A stretch of DNA of 64,000 bases from Alistipes senegalensis JC50 (GTDB lineage: Bacteria; Bacteroidota; Bacteroidia; Bacteroidales; Rikenellaceae), in contig NZ_CP102252.1 of the NCBI RefSeq assembly GCF_025145645.1, positions 1,984,001-2,048,000 of the forward strand. The letters run 5' to 3'. The notes below the pieces were generated by a model. That model did no database searches. It was not told where the DNA came from and saw only the letters and a program-made list of their open reading frames with translations. Of the stretch, positions 45,590-54,196 are shown piece by piece. Numbering within the stretch: the stretch's first letter is position 1; each line of letters starts with the position of its first letter. Both the position numbers and the translations under genes were made by a program.

Positions 45590-45803
45590 GGCAGGCTGTT
45601 TTTTAGTGTCCGGGACAAAGATAGTGAAAAGAACGGGGGGCTCCAAAACCGAATTGCATGCGGTGCGGCAAAACGCCCCGACCGATAAAAGTGTCGTTAC
45701 GACATCAAAGATAATGCAAACGGAGCGTAAAATCAAATCGGATTGTAGTCGGACAGGCTTCGTTTGTGTTCGGTAGCGGTTCGGCCGCCGTTCCGGCAGG
45801 GAC
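45590..45803 (-). promoter_or_regulatory. Tandem cassette promoters of GH2-family gene
   Basis: P1: TTTG (45644-45647), 20 bases, TATCTTTG (45616-45623), 27 bases before the ATG. P2: TTTG (45734-45737), 20 bases, TATCTTTG (45706-45713), then palindrome TGTCG-TTA-CGACA (45692-45704). CCGCATGCAATTCGG abuts the P1 -33 element. No gene is seen in this stretch. Confidence 0.7.
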
Positions 45804-45838
45804 AAAAAAATGGCGGACCGCGCCTCTTCGGTCCGCCA
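45804..45838 (-). terminator. Terminator of surface lipoprotein gene
   Basis: 9-bp stem (45811-45819 with 45830-45838) and seven T on the minus strand. Confidence 0.85.
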
Positions 45839-45918
45839 AAAAGCAGGGGATATATGTGAAACTTGTTAACTAAAAAACAACTCCTTGGGTGTCATCCCCT
45901 GCGTGAGTTAGAGGAGGA

Positions 45919-45947
45919 GTTTCCCGGAACCGTCGGTCCCGGGAAAC
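45919..45947 (-). other. 3'-UTR hairpin of surface lipoprotein gene
   Basis: 9-bp stem GTTTCCCGG / CCGGGAAAC (45919-45927 with 45939-45947), with flanking GGAGT / ACTCC that can extend it. It lies between the stop at 45960 and the terminator, so it may protect the mRNA 3' end. Confidence 0.5.
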
Positions 45948-45959
45948 CGACTCCGGGTG

Positions 45960-48900
45960 TTATTTCTTGAAGCTGATCTTGATCGTCTTCGTGAACGGCT
46001 TCTTCTCGTAGCCCGTCACCTTGCCGGTCTTGTCCTTGACAGGCTCGTAAGCGAAACGATACTTGTAAGTTACGTCGATCGTCGCCGTCGTGGCCGCTAC
46101 CGACTCGTTGCTGGCCGTTGCCGTGATGACACCGGTCTCCTTGTCGAACGTTACGCCTACGACGGGCAGGTTGTTGGCCCATTTCAGGTCGCTGTATTCG
46201 ACTTCGCCATTCGTATTCGCGAATTCGTAACCGTCGGCGGCCGTAGCGAGCGTAGACAGTGCATAGTCGTCTTGGCTCTTCGCGTAGATCGGGTTTTCGA
46301 AAATATCCTTGGCGACGGGCATGACCGTGACGGTCGTCTCGCCCTCGTTGTATTCTCCGGGTTCTTTGCCGTCGGCCGACATGGCGAGTACCTTATTCAC
46401 GATGTCGAACGTAACGTCCTCTTTGCCTGCGGCCGGGAGAATGATCTCGCTGCCCTGGAAGAAGTTCCACGAATCGAAGTCGATCGGGGCTACCAGCGTG
46501 ATATCGAACTGCTCCGTAGCGCAAAGTTTGTCGTTCTTGTCGAACAGTTCGGCTTTGACCGTGCACGACGGCAGGATAAAGTTCTGCCAGCTCATGCTGC
46601 TGCCCGAGATCGACGGCCATTTCGAGGCGTCGCCCTTCGCATAAACGGTTTCGTAGGTCTTGTAATCGTCATTAGCGTCTTTTACCAGCGTGTAGACGAC
46701 TGTCGCACCTGCCGCCTCAGCCTCTGCGGTCATATCGTATGCGCGCTTGAGGTCGATAGCGTTCAGAACGACTGCATCTCCTTTGACTCCGGCATTCAGC
46801 TCGATGAACGGATTCTTGCCTGCCGCTCCGGGCTTGAGGTACAGATCGTTGCCCTTGAGCGAGAAGATTTCGTTGGTCAGGGTGTAGGAACCTGTCAGTT
46901 TGATCTCGAAGGCTTTGTCGTCGCTGACGATGCTGCCCTTGCCCGTTCCGGTCGGTACGGTGTAGGTGTACGAAGGCTGCTTTTCCCAGTTGATATTCGT
47001 TCCGTCGAATGCGAGTTTGAGCGTTGCGCCGTTTTCGAGCGTAACCTCAGCGGGCAGAACGATCGGGTCTGCCTTGTCGTTTCCGGCTACATTTACACCG
47101 TCATAGTTCAGCGTCAAGCCATTCAGGAAAGTAGCTACGGCTGCCTTGTCTGCGAAATACTGCTTGTCGAAGAACGTTTCGTTGACTTTCTCGAACGAGA
47201 TCTCATAGTCGTCACCTACCTTGGCACCCTCGTTCTTTATCTCGTAGGAGAATGCGGGCAGTCCGTTGAAGGTTACCTTACCGGAGATGTTGACGAACGT
47301 TTCGGTGGAGCCTACCTTGGGTGCGGCGGTGAAGGTTGCTTCGCCATTGCCGTTCAGCCACTTGGTTACGGTTACCGTGAGCTGCTGTGCCGATTCGGCG
47401 TTCAGCATCTTGACCGGAGCGATCGTTACGGCAGGTACGGCCTGGCCGTCCAGAACCAGTTTGCTATCCTCGGGAAGTTCCGCTACCTCTGCATCGATCG
47501 ATGCGGGCAACTCATTGAACATTTCCCAGTCCATTGCCTTGTCGGCCGGAACGGTAACCGTGAACGAATAGGTGTTGCCAGCTGCATAGGTTGCATATTT
47601 CCAGTCGATCACGCCGTTGATCTCCGTCAGCTCGGCGGCCTTGTCGCCTATGATTTTGACCTGCGATTTGATACCGGTGAGCCATGCGACGCTCTTCTTA
47701 TCGAAAGTAATCGTGAGATCATCGGTAATTTCGAGTACGTTGCCTACGTTGTCAACGCTCTGTTTTGCAGCGTTTTTGACGGTAATCGGCTTGTTTGCGT
47801 TGGCTTTCTCCAGCGGCTTTGCCGGATTGACCGTGAGCTGGGTCTGGTTGGAGAAATCACCGGCGTTACCAGTGTAGGCTGCGTTTTTGTGGGTGTATGC
47901 GAATGCCAGTTTTTCGGCAACGCCTGCATCCCACAGATACTTGGCTGCGGCTTCTTCCAGCGAAAGGATCTCTTCGCCGTCCTCGTATGCGAGCTGATAG
48001 TCATTCAACAGCGTTATCGTCTCGGTCGAGTTCCATACCAGCGGATATACGGCTGCATTCTCGTAAGCGACGAGTTTGTCTTCTTCACCGGCTTTTGCCA
48101 GGATAAAGTTGTCTTTGACGTCTTCCGATGCGCCCGTGGTCGAGATATAGGGAGAAACGATCTCGAAGCCTACGTATTTGTATCCGTTGCCGTCCTCGTT
48201 CTTCTTGGCTTCCTGCTTGAGACAGAGGGCCACGGCATAGGTCTTGCCGGCCTTTTCGAGCTCCTTGTAGAGTGCCTCGTCGGCAACGGCCGTGAAGATC
48301 AGCTTGCCTTCCTCGGCCTCTACATCGCCTTCGTAGGTGACGGGTGCGGCTTCGGCAGCACGGGTCTTGACCTCTTCGGGAATGAACGAAACTGCGACCT
48401 CCCCGTCGTTGATCTGCCCGGCGAGCGTTTCGGCGAGCGCTGCGGGTGCTACGCGGAAAGCGATCTTCACTTTGGGGGAAGAAGCCAGCGGAATGTTGTC
48501 GGCTGCTTTGGCGCCAGCGATGTACGAACCGCCGAAGTTTACGTCATAATCGGCTCCGACCTCCGTCGGGACGAATACGATCGACTGGATGCGGCCGGCG
48601 AGGTCGTCGATGGCGCTCCAAATGGCCGTGATCTTTTTGTCGTATTCGGCGAATACGGTTGTCAGATCGTTGGCTTTCAGGTATGCGGCGTTGCCGGTCG
48701 TGCCGTAGTCGGGACCGTTGTCGGGAATCAGACCGATGATCTTCGCTTTCAGCTCCGAGTTGGCGGCGTCGAGGGCGGCGATGGCTGCATCGCTTACCTG
48801 ACCGGCCCATACGGCCTGATTGTCTGCGATGTATTCGGCTATGTACTGGGAGAAGCCCGAACCGACCATTTCCGAGATGGCCTTGCGGATTCCATCGACT

Positions 48901-49424
48901 TCTTTGTCGTCGTTGATCGCTTTGACGATCTCCTGTTTGATGGCGGTCAGGTCGGCATCGCTTACGCTCGTGTCGATTTTGCCGATTTCGGTATCGATCA
49001 GCTCCTGAACTTCTTTTTGCACCTCCTTCGTCCAGATATTGGCGAGGGTGAACTGTGCCTCGATCAGTTTGTCGATGGCGGCCTGGTCGAGCGTATTGTT
49101 GCCGATCAGGTCCAGAATCTCTTTTTCAGTTTTGTAACCGAGCTTTTTTACCTCTTCGGCCAGTTTGCTGCTCGCTACGTAGCCGGCCAGTTTGGTATCC
49201 AGCTGGGCGTTGGTGACAAATGCCGAGAAATCGACATTCTGCAATTTGTCGGTGATCGCCTGAAGGGCAGAAGCGTCGGCCTTCAGCTCGATTTTGCCTT
49301 TCAGGTCGTCGATCTGACCTTTCAGGTCGTTGATGTCGTCGTCGTAATCCTTACAGCCGACGGCACCGAGCAGTGTTCCGGTCAGAAACACTGCCAGAAA
49401 TTTTCTGAACAAGTTGTTTTTCAT
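45960..49424 (-). CDS. Large surface lipoprotein of unknown function
   Basis: 1154 residues. Lipoprotein signal with lipobox (GAVGC, Cys24) followed at once by KDYDDD, which resembles the acidic lipoprotein export signal that sends Bacteroidetes lipoproteins to the cell surface. Residues ~30-270 are helical and coiled-coil-like (NDLKGQIDDLKGKIE); the rest (~290-1154) is beta-rich with repeated Ig-like blocks (AEVTLENGATLKLAF, SGSYTLTN-type). No enzyme motif is visible. Base composition is somewhat AT-richer and codon use smoother than neighbours, as in a highly expressed surface protein. Divergent from an XRE regulator with dyads between. Confidence 0.75.
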   Translation of the reverse strand: MKNNLFRKFLAVFLTGTLLGAVGCKDYDDDINDLKGQIDDLKGKIELKADASALQAITDKLQNVDFSAFVTNAQLDTKLAGYVASSKLAEEVKKLGYKTEKEILDLIGNNTLDQAAIDKLIEAQFTLANIWTKEVQKEVQELIDTEIGKIDTSVSDADLTAIKQEIVKAINDDKEVDGIRKAISEMVGSGFSQYIAEYIADNQAVWAGQVSDAAIAALDAANSELKAKIIGLIPDNGPDYGTTGNAAYLKANDLTTVFAEYDKKITAIWSAIDDLAGRIQSIVFVPTEVGADYDVNFGGSYIAGAKAADNIPLASSPKVKIAFRVAPAALAETLAGQINDGEVAVSFIPEEVKTRAAEAAPVTYEGDVEAEEGKLIFTAVADEALYKELEKAGKTYAVALCLKQEAKKNEDGNGYKYVGFEIVSPYISTTGASEDVKDNFILAKAGEEDKLVAYENAAVYPLVWNSTETITLLNDYQLAYEDGEEILSLEEAAAKYLWDAGVAEKLAFAYTHKNAAYTGNAGDFSNQTQLTVNPAKPLEKANANKPITVKNAAKQSVDNVGNVLEITDDLTITFDKKSVAWLTGIKSQVKIIGDKAAELTEINGVIDWKYATYAAGNTYSFTVTVPADKAMDWEMFNELPASIDAEVAELPEDSKLVLDGQAVPAVTIAPVKMLNAESAQQLTVTVTKWLNGNGEATFTAAPKVGSTETFVNISGKVTFNGLPAFSYEIKNEGAKVGDDYEISFEKVNETFFDKQYFADKAAVATFLNGLTLNYDGVNVAGNDKADPIVLPAEVTLENGATLKLAFDGTNINWEKQPSYTYTVPTGTGKGSIVSDDKAFEIKLTGSYTLTNEIFSLKGNDLYLKPGAAGKNPFIELNAGVKGDAVVLNAIDLKRAYDMTAEAEAAGATVVYTLVKDANDDYKTYETVYAKGDASKWPSISGSSMSWQNFILPSCTVKAELFDKNDKLCATEQFDITLVAPIDFDSWNFFQGSEIILPAAGKEDVTFDIVNKVLAMSADGKEPGEYNEGETTVTVMPVAKDIFENPIYAKSQDDYALSTLATAADGYEFANTNGEVEYSDLKWANNLPVVGVTFDKETGVITATASNESVAATTATIDVTYKYRFAYEPVKDKTGKVTGYEKKPFTKTIKISFKK

Positions 49425-49500
49425 AGTACGAAAGATTGAAATAAAGATGTGTTTTGCATGTAATTTTCAATTTGTTACTCATTTGCGACGCTCGATGTTG

Positions 49501-49516
49501 GTATCATATATGATAC
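49501..49516. promoter_or_regulatory. 16-bp perfect palindrome (candidate operator)
   Basis: GTATCATA / TATGATAC is a perfect dyad located a few bases after the predicted transcript start of the surface lipoprotein gene (near 49520). It is a natural site for a dimeric repressor such as the adjacent XRE protein. Confidence 0.55.
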
Positions 49517-49521
49517 GCATG

Positions 49522-49555
49522 GTGCAAATATATATATAAAAATTTGCACAGCAAA
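49522..49555 (-). promoter_or_regulatory. Surface lipoprotein promoter overlapped by a second dyad
   Basis: Minus strand: TTTG (49552-49555), 19 bases, TATATTTG (49525-49532). A perfect 8-bp inverted repeat GTGCAAAT / ATTTGCAC (49522-49529 with 49542-49549) covers the -7 element and part of the spacer. Confidence 0.7.
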
Positions 49556-49576
49556 ATTTTTGTTCAAATTTTTAGA

Positions 49577-49795
49577 ATGCGAATGGATTATCAAGACGAG
49601 ATCCGCTATATCTCTACGAGGATCAAGGAGTTGAGGAAGGAACGCAGTCTGACCGTACAGGAGTTGGCATACCGCTGCGACATGGAAAGATCCAACTTGA
49701 GCCGTATCGAGGCGGGAAGGACCAATCTGACCGTAAGAACCATGTGCGTCATCTGTAACGCACTGAATGTTACCCTGCGCGACGTGATACGCTGA
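49577..49795 (+). CDS. XRE family transcriptional regulator (small)
   Basis: 72 residues if started at ATG 49577; ATG 49583 (MDYQDEIRY) is equally good. Almost the whole protein is one HTH_3 domain: ISTRIKELRKERSLTVQELAYRCDMERSNLSRIEAGRTNLTVRTMCVICNALNVTLRDVI read as five helices, with QELAYRC and SNLSRIE as the recognition pair. There is no sensor or dimerisation extension. It is divergent from the large surface lipoprotein gene and separated from it by two dyads, which suggests direct control. Confidence 0.85.
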   Translation: MRMDYQDEIRYISTRIKELRKERSLTVQELAYRCDMERSNLSRIEAGRTNLTVRTMCVICNALNVTLRDVIR

Positions 49796-49859
49796 GGACC
49801 GACACCTATATTTATATATTCACGTATACTTGTCTCCAAATCGTCCTTTGTATGCTTTT

Positions 49860-49891
49860 TTTGGGCTGTTTCGGTAAAATGTGTATCTTTA
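49860..49891 (+). promoter_or_regulatory. Promoter of cvpA-rsgA operon
   Basis: TTTG (49860-49863), 20-base spacer, TATCTTTA (49884-49891), 23 bases before the cvpA start. Confidence 0.6.
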
Positions 49892-49914
49892 CGGACACAA
49901 ATTGAACGCTGTTT

Positions 49915-50433
49915 TTGAACGCTGTTGATCTGATCGTCTGCCTCGTGCTGGCGCTGGCCGTCTGGAACGGGTGGCGTCAGGGCTTCATTTTGCAGGTATG
50001 CTCCCTGGCGGGCATCGTCGCGGGCATCTGGCTCGCGGCGCAGTTCGGCATGCAGGCCGGCGAATGGCTGCGGCTGGACCCCGGCTTTGCCGCCGCGGGC
50101 GGATTCGTCGCGGTGCTTGTCGCGGTCATCCTCGTCGTGGCGATCGCCGGGCGGCTGGTGCGCAAACTGTTCCATTTCGCGGGATTCGGCATCGCCGACA
50201 CGCTGCTGGGCGTCGCGGTTTCGGTGCTGAAATACTTGCTCGTGCTGAGCGTTCTCTTTTCGGCGTTCGACGATCTGAACGAGGATTACACCCTCGCGGG
50301 TCCGGAAACGATCGAAAAATCGAAGAGTTACAAACCGGTCATGCACCTTTCGGAGGCCGTGTTCCCCTTCCTGGAGTGGGTCGGCGGGCAGGTGCCGGGG
50401 CCGGATGAAAATACCCCGTCCGATGGAGAGTAG
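49915..50433 (+). CDS. CvpA family protein
   Basis: 172 residues from TTG 49915 (no in-frame ATG follows until deep in the protein). Four membrane helices in the first ~125 residues with the CvpA start NAVDLIVCLVLALAVWNGWRQGF, then a polar tail (PETIEKSKSYKP). CvpA proteins are inner-membrane; in E. coli needed for colicin V production and bile/envelope fitness. First gene of a run in which each gene overlaps or touches the next. Confidence 0.88.
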   Translation: MNAVDLIVCLVLALAVWNGWRQGFILQVCSLAGIVAGIWLAAQFGMQAGEWLRLDPGFAAAGGFVAVLVAVILVVAIAGRLVRKLFHFAGFGIADTLLGVAVSVLKYLLVLSVLFSAFDDLNEDYTLAGPETIEKSKSYKPVMHLSEAVFPFLEWVGGQVPGPDENTPSDGE

Positions 50434-51340
50434 ATTTACGGCCACCGTGGTCCGGGCGACCGGCAGTTGGTACGACGTGCTGCACGACGGCGCCATGCTG
50501 CGCTGCCGCATCCGGGGCAAACTGCGTCTGAAAGGCGTGCGGTCAACCAATCCCGTGGTCGTGGGCGACGAGGCGGTGTGCGAGGCCGACGGCGGCGACT
50601 GCGTGATCGTGGACATCGTGCCGCGCCGCAACTACGTGATCCGCCGGGCTTCGAACCTCTCCAAGGAGTCGCACATCATCGCCGCCAACGTCGATCAGGC
50701 GTTGCTGATGGTGACGCTGCGTTCGCCCGAGACGCCCAAGGAGTTCGCGGACCGTTTTTTGGTGACCTGCGAGGCTTATAAGGTTCCGGCTGCGATTCTG
50801 CTTTCGAAGATCGACTTGCAGGACGCGGAGGCCGTCGCGGAGTTCCGCGCGGTGTACGAAGGGGCCGGTTACCGCGTGCTGGAGGTCTCCGCGAAGGAGG
50901 GCCGCGGCGTGGAGGAGGTCCGGAATCTGTTGGCGGGGCGCACGACGCTCGTGTCGGGCAACTCGGGCGTCGGGAAATCGACGCTGATTCAGACCATCGA
51001 CCCCTCGCTGGACATCCGCACCGGGGAGATCTCCGACAGCCACCACAAGGGCCGCCACACGACGACTTTCTCGACGATGTACCCTCTGGCCGAAGGCGGG
51101 GCGGTGATCGACACGCCGGGAATCAAGGGGTTCGGACTGCTGGACATCGACGACGCCGAACTCTGGCACTACTTCCCGGAGATGATGCGCGTGGCTCCGG
51201 GCTGCCGCTTCTACAACTGTACGCACACCCACGAACCGGGCTGCGCGGTGGTCGAAGCGGTCAAGGCGGGTGAGATCGCGTGGTCGCGTTACGAAAGCTA
51301 TCTGAAAATCCTCGACGACGATGAAAAATACCGCAAATAA
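50423..51340 (+). CDS. rsgA: Ribosome small subunit GTPase RsgA
   Basis: 305 residues from ATG 50423 (ATG 50405 is possible but adds nothing conserved). N-terminal OB fold, then a circularly permuted GTPase: G4 (LLSKIDL) and G5 precede G1 (SGNSGVGKSTL), G2/HHT (RHTTTF) and G3 (DTPGIKGF). The C-terminal zinc knuckle is C-x-FYNCTHTHEPGC. It checks late 30S assembly, with GTP hydrolysis activated by the ribosome. It overlaps cvpA by 11 bases and the methyltransferase by 20. Confidence 0.95.
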   Translation: MESRFTATVVRATGSWYDVLHDGAMLRCRIRGKLRLKGVRSTNPVVVGDEAVCEADGGDCVIVDIVPRRNYVIRRASNLSKESHIIAANVDQALLMVTLRSPETPKEFADRFLVTCEAYKVPAAILLSKIDLQDAEAVAEFRAVYEGAGYRVLEVSAKEGRGVEEVRNLLAGRTTLVSGNSGVGKSTLIQTIDPSLDIRTGEISDSHHKGRHTTTFSTMYPLAEGGAVIDTPGIKGFGLLDIDDAELWHYFPEMMRVAPGCRFYNCTHTHEPGCAVVEAVKAGEIAWSRYESYLKILDDDEKYRK

Positions 51341-52031
51341 CGCTTTGCCGGATTTCGGCCCCGAGTCGGACCCCTGCGGGAAGCGCATCGCCTGCCTCCG
51401 GGAGTTCATGACGCCCGAGCGCTACGACGTGCTGCGGAAGACGGTCGGCATGCGGACCCGCTACATGACCGTGCTGGCCGAGAACATGTACCACGGGCAG
51501 AACGCCGCGGCGCTGATCCGCCACTGCGAGGCGTTCGGGGTGCAGGAGATGCACACCGTCGAAACCTTGTGCTCCTTCGAGCCGAATCCCGACATCGCAC
51601 GCGGCGCCGAGCGGTGGATCGACGTTCGGCAGCACCCTTCGACGGCGGAGGCCATCGCCGCGCTCCGCGGGGCGGGTTACCGCATCGTGGCCACCACGCC
51701 CCACCGCGAGGACGTGACGCCCGAGACTTTCGATGTCGCCCGGGGGCCTTTCGCGCTGGTTTTCGGCACGGAGCACGCGGGGATTTCCGACGAGGTGATC
51801 GCCTCGGCCGACGAATTCCTGCGCATCCCGATGTGCGGCATGGTCGAGAGCCTGAACGTCTCGGCGTCGGCGGCCATCCTGATCTACATGCTTTCGGAGC
51901 GTGTCCGCCGTTCGGTCGATGGCTGGCAGCTGCCGCCCGCCGCGCAGGCCGAAGTGCTCGACGGCTGGATGCGCGCCAGCGTGAAGGACGCCGGGGCGAT
52001 ACTTGCAAGAAAATTCGGAGAAAATGGCTGA
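51321..52031 (+). CDS. TrmH/SpoU family RNA 2'-O-methyltransferase
   Basis: 236 residues. SPOUT motifs: motif 1 ENMYHGQNAAALIRHCEAFG (Asn and Arg for catalysis), motif 2 LVFGTEHAGIS, motif 3 IPMCGMVESLNVSASAAI (the deep trefoil knot that binds SAM). Closest in layout to tRNA (guanosine-18-2'-O)-methyltransferase TrmH. It starts 20 bases before the rsgA stop and ends 8 bases into the aminotransferase gene, so all are translated as a coupled chain. Confidence 0.9.
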   Translation: MKNTANNALPDFGPESDPCGKRIACLREFMTPERYDVLRKTVGMRTRYMTVLAENMYHGQNAAALIRHCEAFGVQEMHTVETLCSFEPNPDIARGAERWIDVRQHPSTAEAIAALRGAGYRIVATTPHREDVTPETFDVARGPFALVFGTEHAGISDEVIASADEFLRIPMCGMVESLNVSASAAILIYMLSERVRRSVDGWQLPPAAQAEVLDGWMRASVKDAGAILARKFGENG

Positions 52032-53223
52032 TATTCTGCGTAAACAATTTCTGGCCCACGTGGCCCAGACCTCGCCGTCGCCGATGTTGGTGGAGGTCGC
52101 GCGCGCCGAGGGTTCGTTTTTCTACACCCCCGGCGGGAAACGCTATTACGATCTGGTGGCGGGCGTGTCGGTGAGCAACGTCGGTCACGCGAATCCCGCC
52201 GTGGTGCGGGCCGTGCAGGAGCAGGCTGCGCGCTATATGCACGTGATGGTCTACGGCGAGCTGGTCGAGACCCCGCAGGTGGAGTACGCCGCGAAGATCG
52301 TGTCGCTGCTGCCCGCGCCGCTCGAAAGCGTCTATTTCGTCAACTCGGGCGCCGAGGCGGTCGAGGGGGCTCTCAAACTGGCCAAACGCTATACCGGACG
52401 TACCGAGATGATCTCCATGCGCCGCGCCTACCACGGTTCGACGCACGGGGCGATGAGCATGATGGGCGCTCCCGAGGGCGAGGAGTGGAAAGGGGCGTTC
52501 CGGCCCCTGCTGCCCGACGTGCAGGCCATCTCGTTCAACGATTTCGACGACCTGAAGCGCATCACGCGCCGCACGGCCTGCGTGCTTGCCGAACCCGTGC
52601 AGGGCGAGGCGGGCGTCCGGCCTCCCCGGCCGGGGTATCTGGAGGCGTTGCGCCGGCGTTGCGACGAAGTGGGGGCGCTGCTGATCTTCGACGAGATTCA
52701 GACCGGCATGGGCCGCACGGGCGAACTGTTCGCCATGCTCAAATACGGCGTCACGCCCGACATCGTCTGTCTGGCCAAAGCCCTCGGCGGCGGCATGCCG
52801 CTCGGGGCGTTCGTTTCGAGCCGTGAAATTATGGGCACCTTGCAGGAGAATCCCGTGCTGGGGCATATCACCACCTTCGGCGGCCATCCGGTCTGCTGTG
52901 CGGCCGGTCTGGCGGCGCTGAACTACCTGCTGGACAACGGGGTGGTTGCGACCGTCGAGGCGAAGGGCGCCCTGTACGAATCGCTGCTCGCCGACCATCC
53001 CGCCGTGCGGGAGATCCGCCGTTCGGGACTGCTGCTGGCCGTCGAGCTGGGCGAACCGGCGAAGCTCTATCGCATTATGGAACTGTTCAAGGAGGCAGGC
53101 ATCCTGAGCGACTGGTTCCTGTTCTGCGACACGGCGTTCCGCATCTCGCCGCCGCTCACGATCTCCGACGAAGAGGTCCGCGAAAGCGCGGCGATCATCC
53201 GGGATTGTCTGGATCGGGTCTGA
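52024..53223 (+). CDS. Class-III PLP-dependent aminotransferase
   Basis: 399 residues from ATG 52024. Fold type I signatures: YYDLVAGVSVSNVGHANPAV, substrate/PLP region FVNSGAEAVEGALKLA, YHGST, the Asp in LLIFDEIQTGMGRTG, and the PLP lysine in CLAKALGGGMPLGAFV. Class-III enzymes transfer the terminal amino group of acetylornithine, ornithine, putrescine, 4-aminobutyrate or similar to 2-oxoglutarate. There are no arginine or polyamine genes nearby, so substrate stays open. Last gene of the cvpA operon. Confidence 0.9.
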   Translation: MADILRKQFLAHVAQTSPSPMLVEVARAEGSFFYTPGGKRYYDLVAGVSVSNVGHANPAVVRAVQEQAARYMHVMVYGELVETPQVEYAAKIVSLLPAPLESVYFVNSGAEAVEGALKLAKRYTGRTEMISMRRAYHGSTHGAMSMMGAPEGEEWKGAFRPLLPDVQAISFNDFDDLKRITRRTACVLAEPVQGEAGVRPPRPGYLEALRRRCDEVGALLIFDEIQTGMGRTGELFAMLKYGVTPDIVCLAKALGGGMPLGAFVSSREIMGTLQENPVLGHITTFGGHPVCCAAGLAALNYLLDNGVVATVEAKGALYESLLADHPAVREIRRSGLLLAVELGEPAKLYRIMELFKEAGILSDWFLFCDTAFRISPPLTISDEEVRESAAIIRDCLDRV

Positions 53224-53250
53224 AAAAGGGAGGTTCGCAACCTCCCTTTT
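53224..53250. terminator. Bidirectional terminator
   Basis: 12-bp perfect stem (53224-53235 with 53239-53250) with A and T runs; it separates convergent genes whose stops are ~30 bases apart. Confidence 0.92.
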
Positions 53251-53252
53251 TT

Positions 53253-54101
53253 CTATGCCTCTCCGGCGAATGCTTTTAAGCGGGCGATCTCCTCGCTCCA
53301 GCGCGTTTCGTCCGGGGTTTCGAGAATCAGCGGAATGCCGTCGAACCGTTTGTCGCGGGCGATGTAGCGGAAACACTCCATGCCGATCATCCCTTCGCCC
53401 AGCGGCATGTGGCGGTCAACACGGCTGCCCAGTATCTTCATCGCGTCGTTCAGGTGCATCCCCTTCAGATAGCCGAATCCCACGACACGTTCCAGTTCGG
53501 CGAACGTCGCGTCGCACGCTTCGGCGGTCCGCAGATCGTACCCCGCGGCGAAGGCGTGGCAGGTGTCGATGCAGACGCCCACGCGCGATTTGTCCTCCAC
53601 GCGGTCGATCAGATAGCGGAGGTGTTCGAACCGGAATCCGAGGTTCGACCCCTGCCCGGCGGTGTTCTCGATCACGGCCGTCACCCCGCGGGTTTTGTCG
53701 AGGGCGATGTTGATTGACTCGGCGATCCGGTCGAGGCTCTCCTCCTCGGTGATTTTTTGCAGGTGGCTGCCGGGATGGAAGTTCAGACGGTCGAGTCCCA
53801 GCAGTTCGCAGCGCTGCATTTCGTCGAGAAACGCTGCGCGCGATTTCTCCAGCGCCTCTTTTTCGGGATGTCCGAGGTTGATGAGGTACGAGTCGTGGGG
53901 CAGTATCTGTTCCGGCCGATAGCCGTAGGTGTCGCACGCCTTGCGGAAAGCGTCTATCTCTCCGGCGGAGAGAGGCTTGGCCACCCATTGACGTTGGTTC
54001 TTGGTGAAGAGCGCGAAAGCCGTGGCTCCTATTGCGTGCGCATTGGCGGGGGCGTTGTCCGCACCTCCCGAGGCGCTTACGTGTGCTCCGAAATATTTCA
54101 T
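53253..54101 (-). CDS. nfo: Endonuclease IV (AP endonuclease)
   Basis: 282 residues, the normal length. Zinc site residues in TIM-barrel order: HVSASGG, NFHPGSH, VIENTAGQG, CIDTCHAFAAGYD, HLND, DRHMPLGEG and LILETPD. It cuts 5' of abasic sites and repairs oxidative 3' ends, without needing Mg2+. Single gene, with a TAACTTTG -7 element at 54130-54137. Confidence 0.97.
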   Translation of the reverse strand: MKYFGAHVSASGGADNAPANAHAIGATAFALFTKNQRQWVAKPLSAGEIDAFRKACDTYGYRPEQILPHDSYLINLGHPEKEALEKSRAAFLDEMQRCELLGLDRLNFHPGSHLQKITEEESLDRIAESINIALDKTRGVTAVIENTAGQGSNLGFRFEHLRYLIDRVEDKSRVGVCIDTCHAFAAGYDLRTAEACDATFAELERVVGFGYLKGMHLNDAMKILGSRVDRHMPLGEGMIGMECFRYIARDKRFDGIPLILETPDETRWSEEIARLKAFAGEA

Positions 54102-54129
54102 AATTCGTTCTTTCAGTTTATCTTTCAGA

Positions 54130-54166
54130 CAAAGTTAAGGATTTTATAAATAAATTCATAAATTTG
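54130..54166. promoter_or_regulatory. Divergent -7 elements between nfo and DUF3078 genes
   Basis: Minus-strand TAACTTTG (54130-54137) serves nfo; plus-strand TAAATTTG (54159-54166) serves the DUF3078 gene 30 bases further on. The -33 parts are not obvious in this AT-rich gap. Confidence 0.5.
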
Positions 54167-54196
54167 TACATTGAAAATCAATAGAATCGCTTCGCT

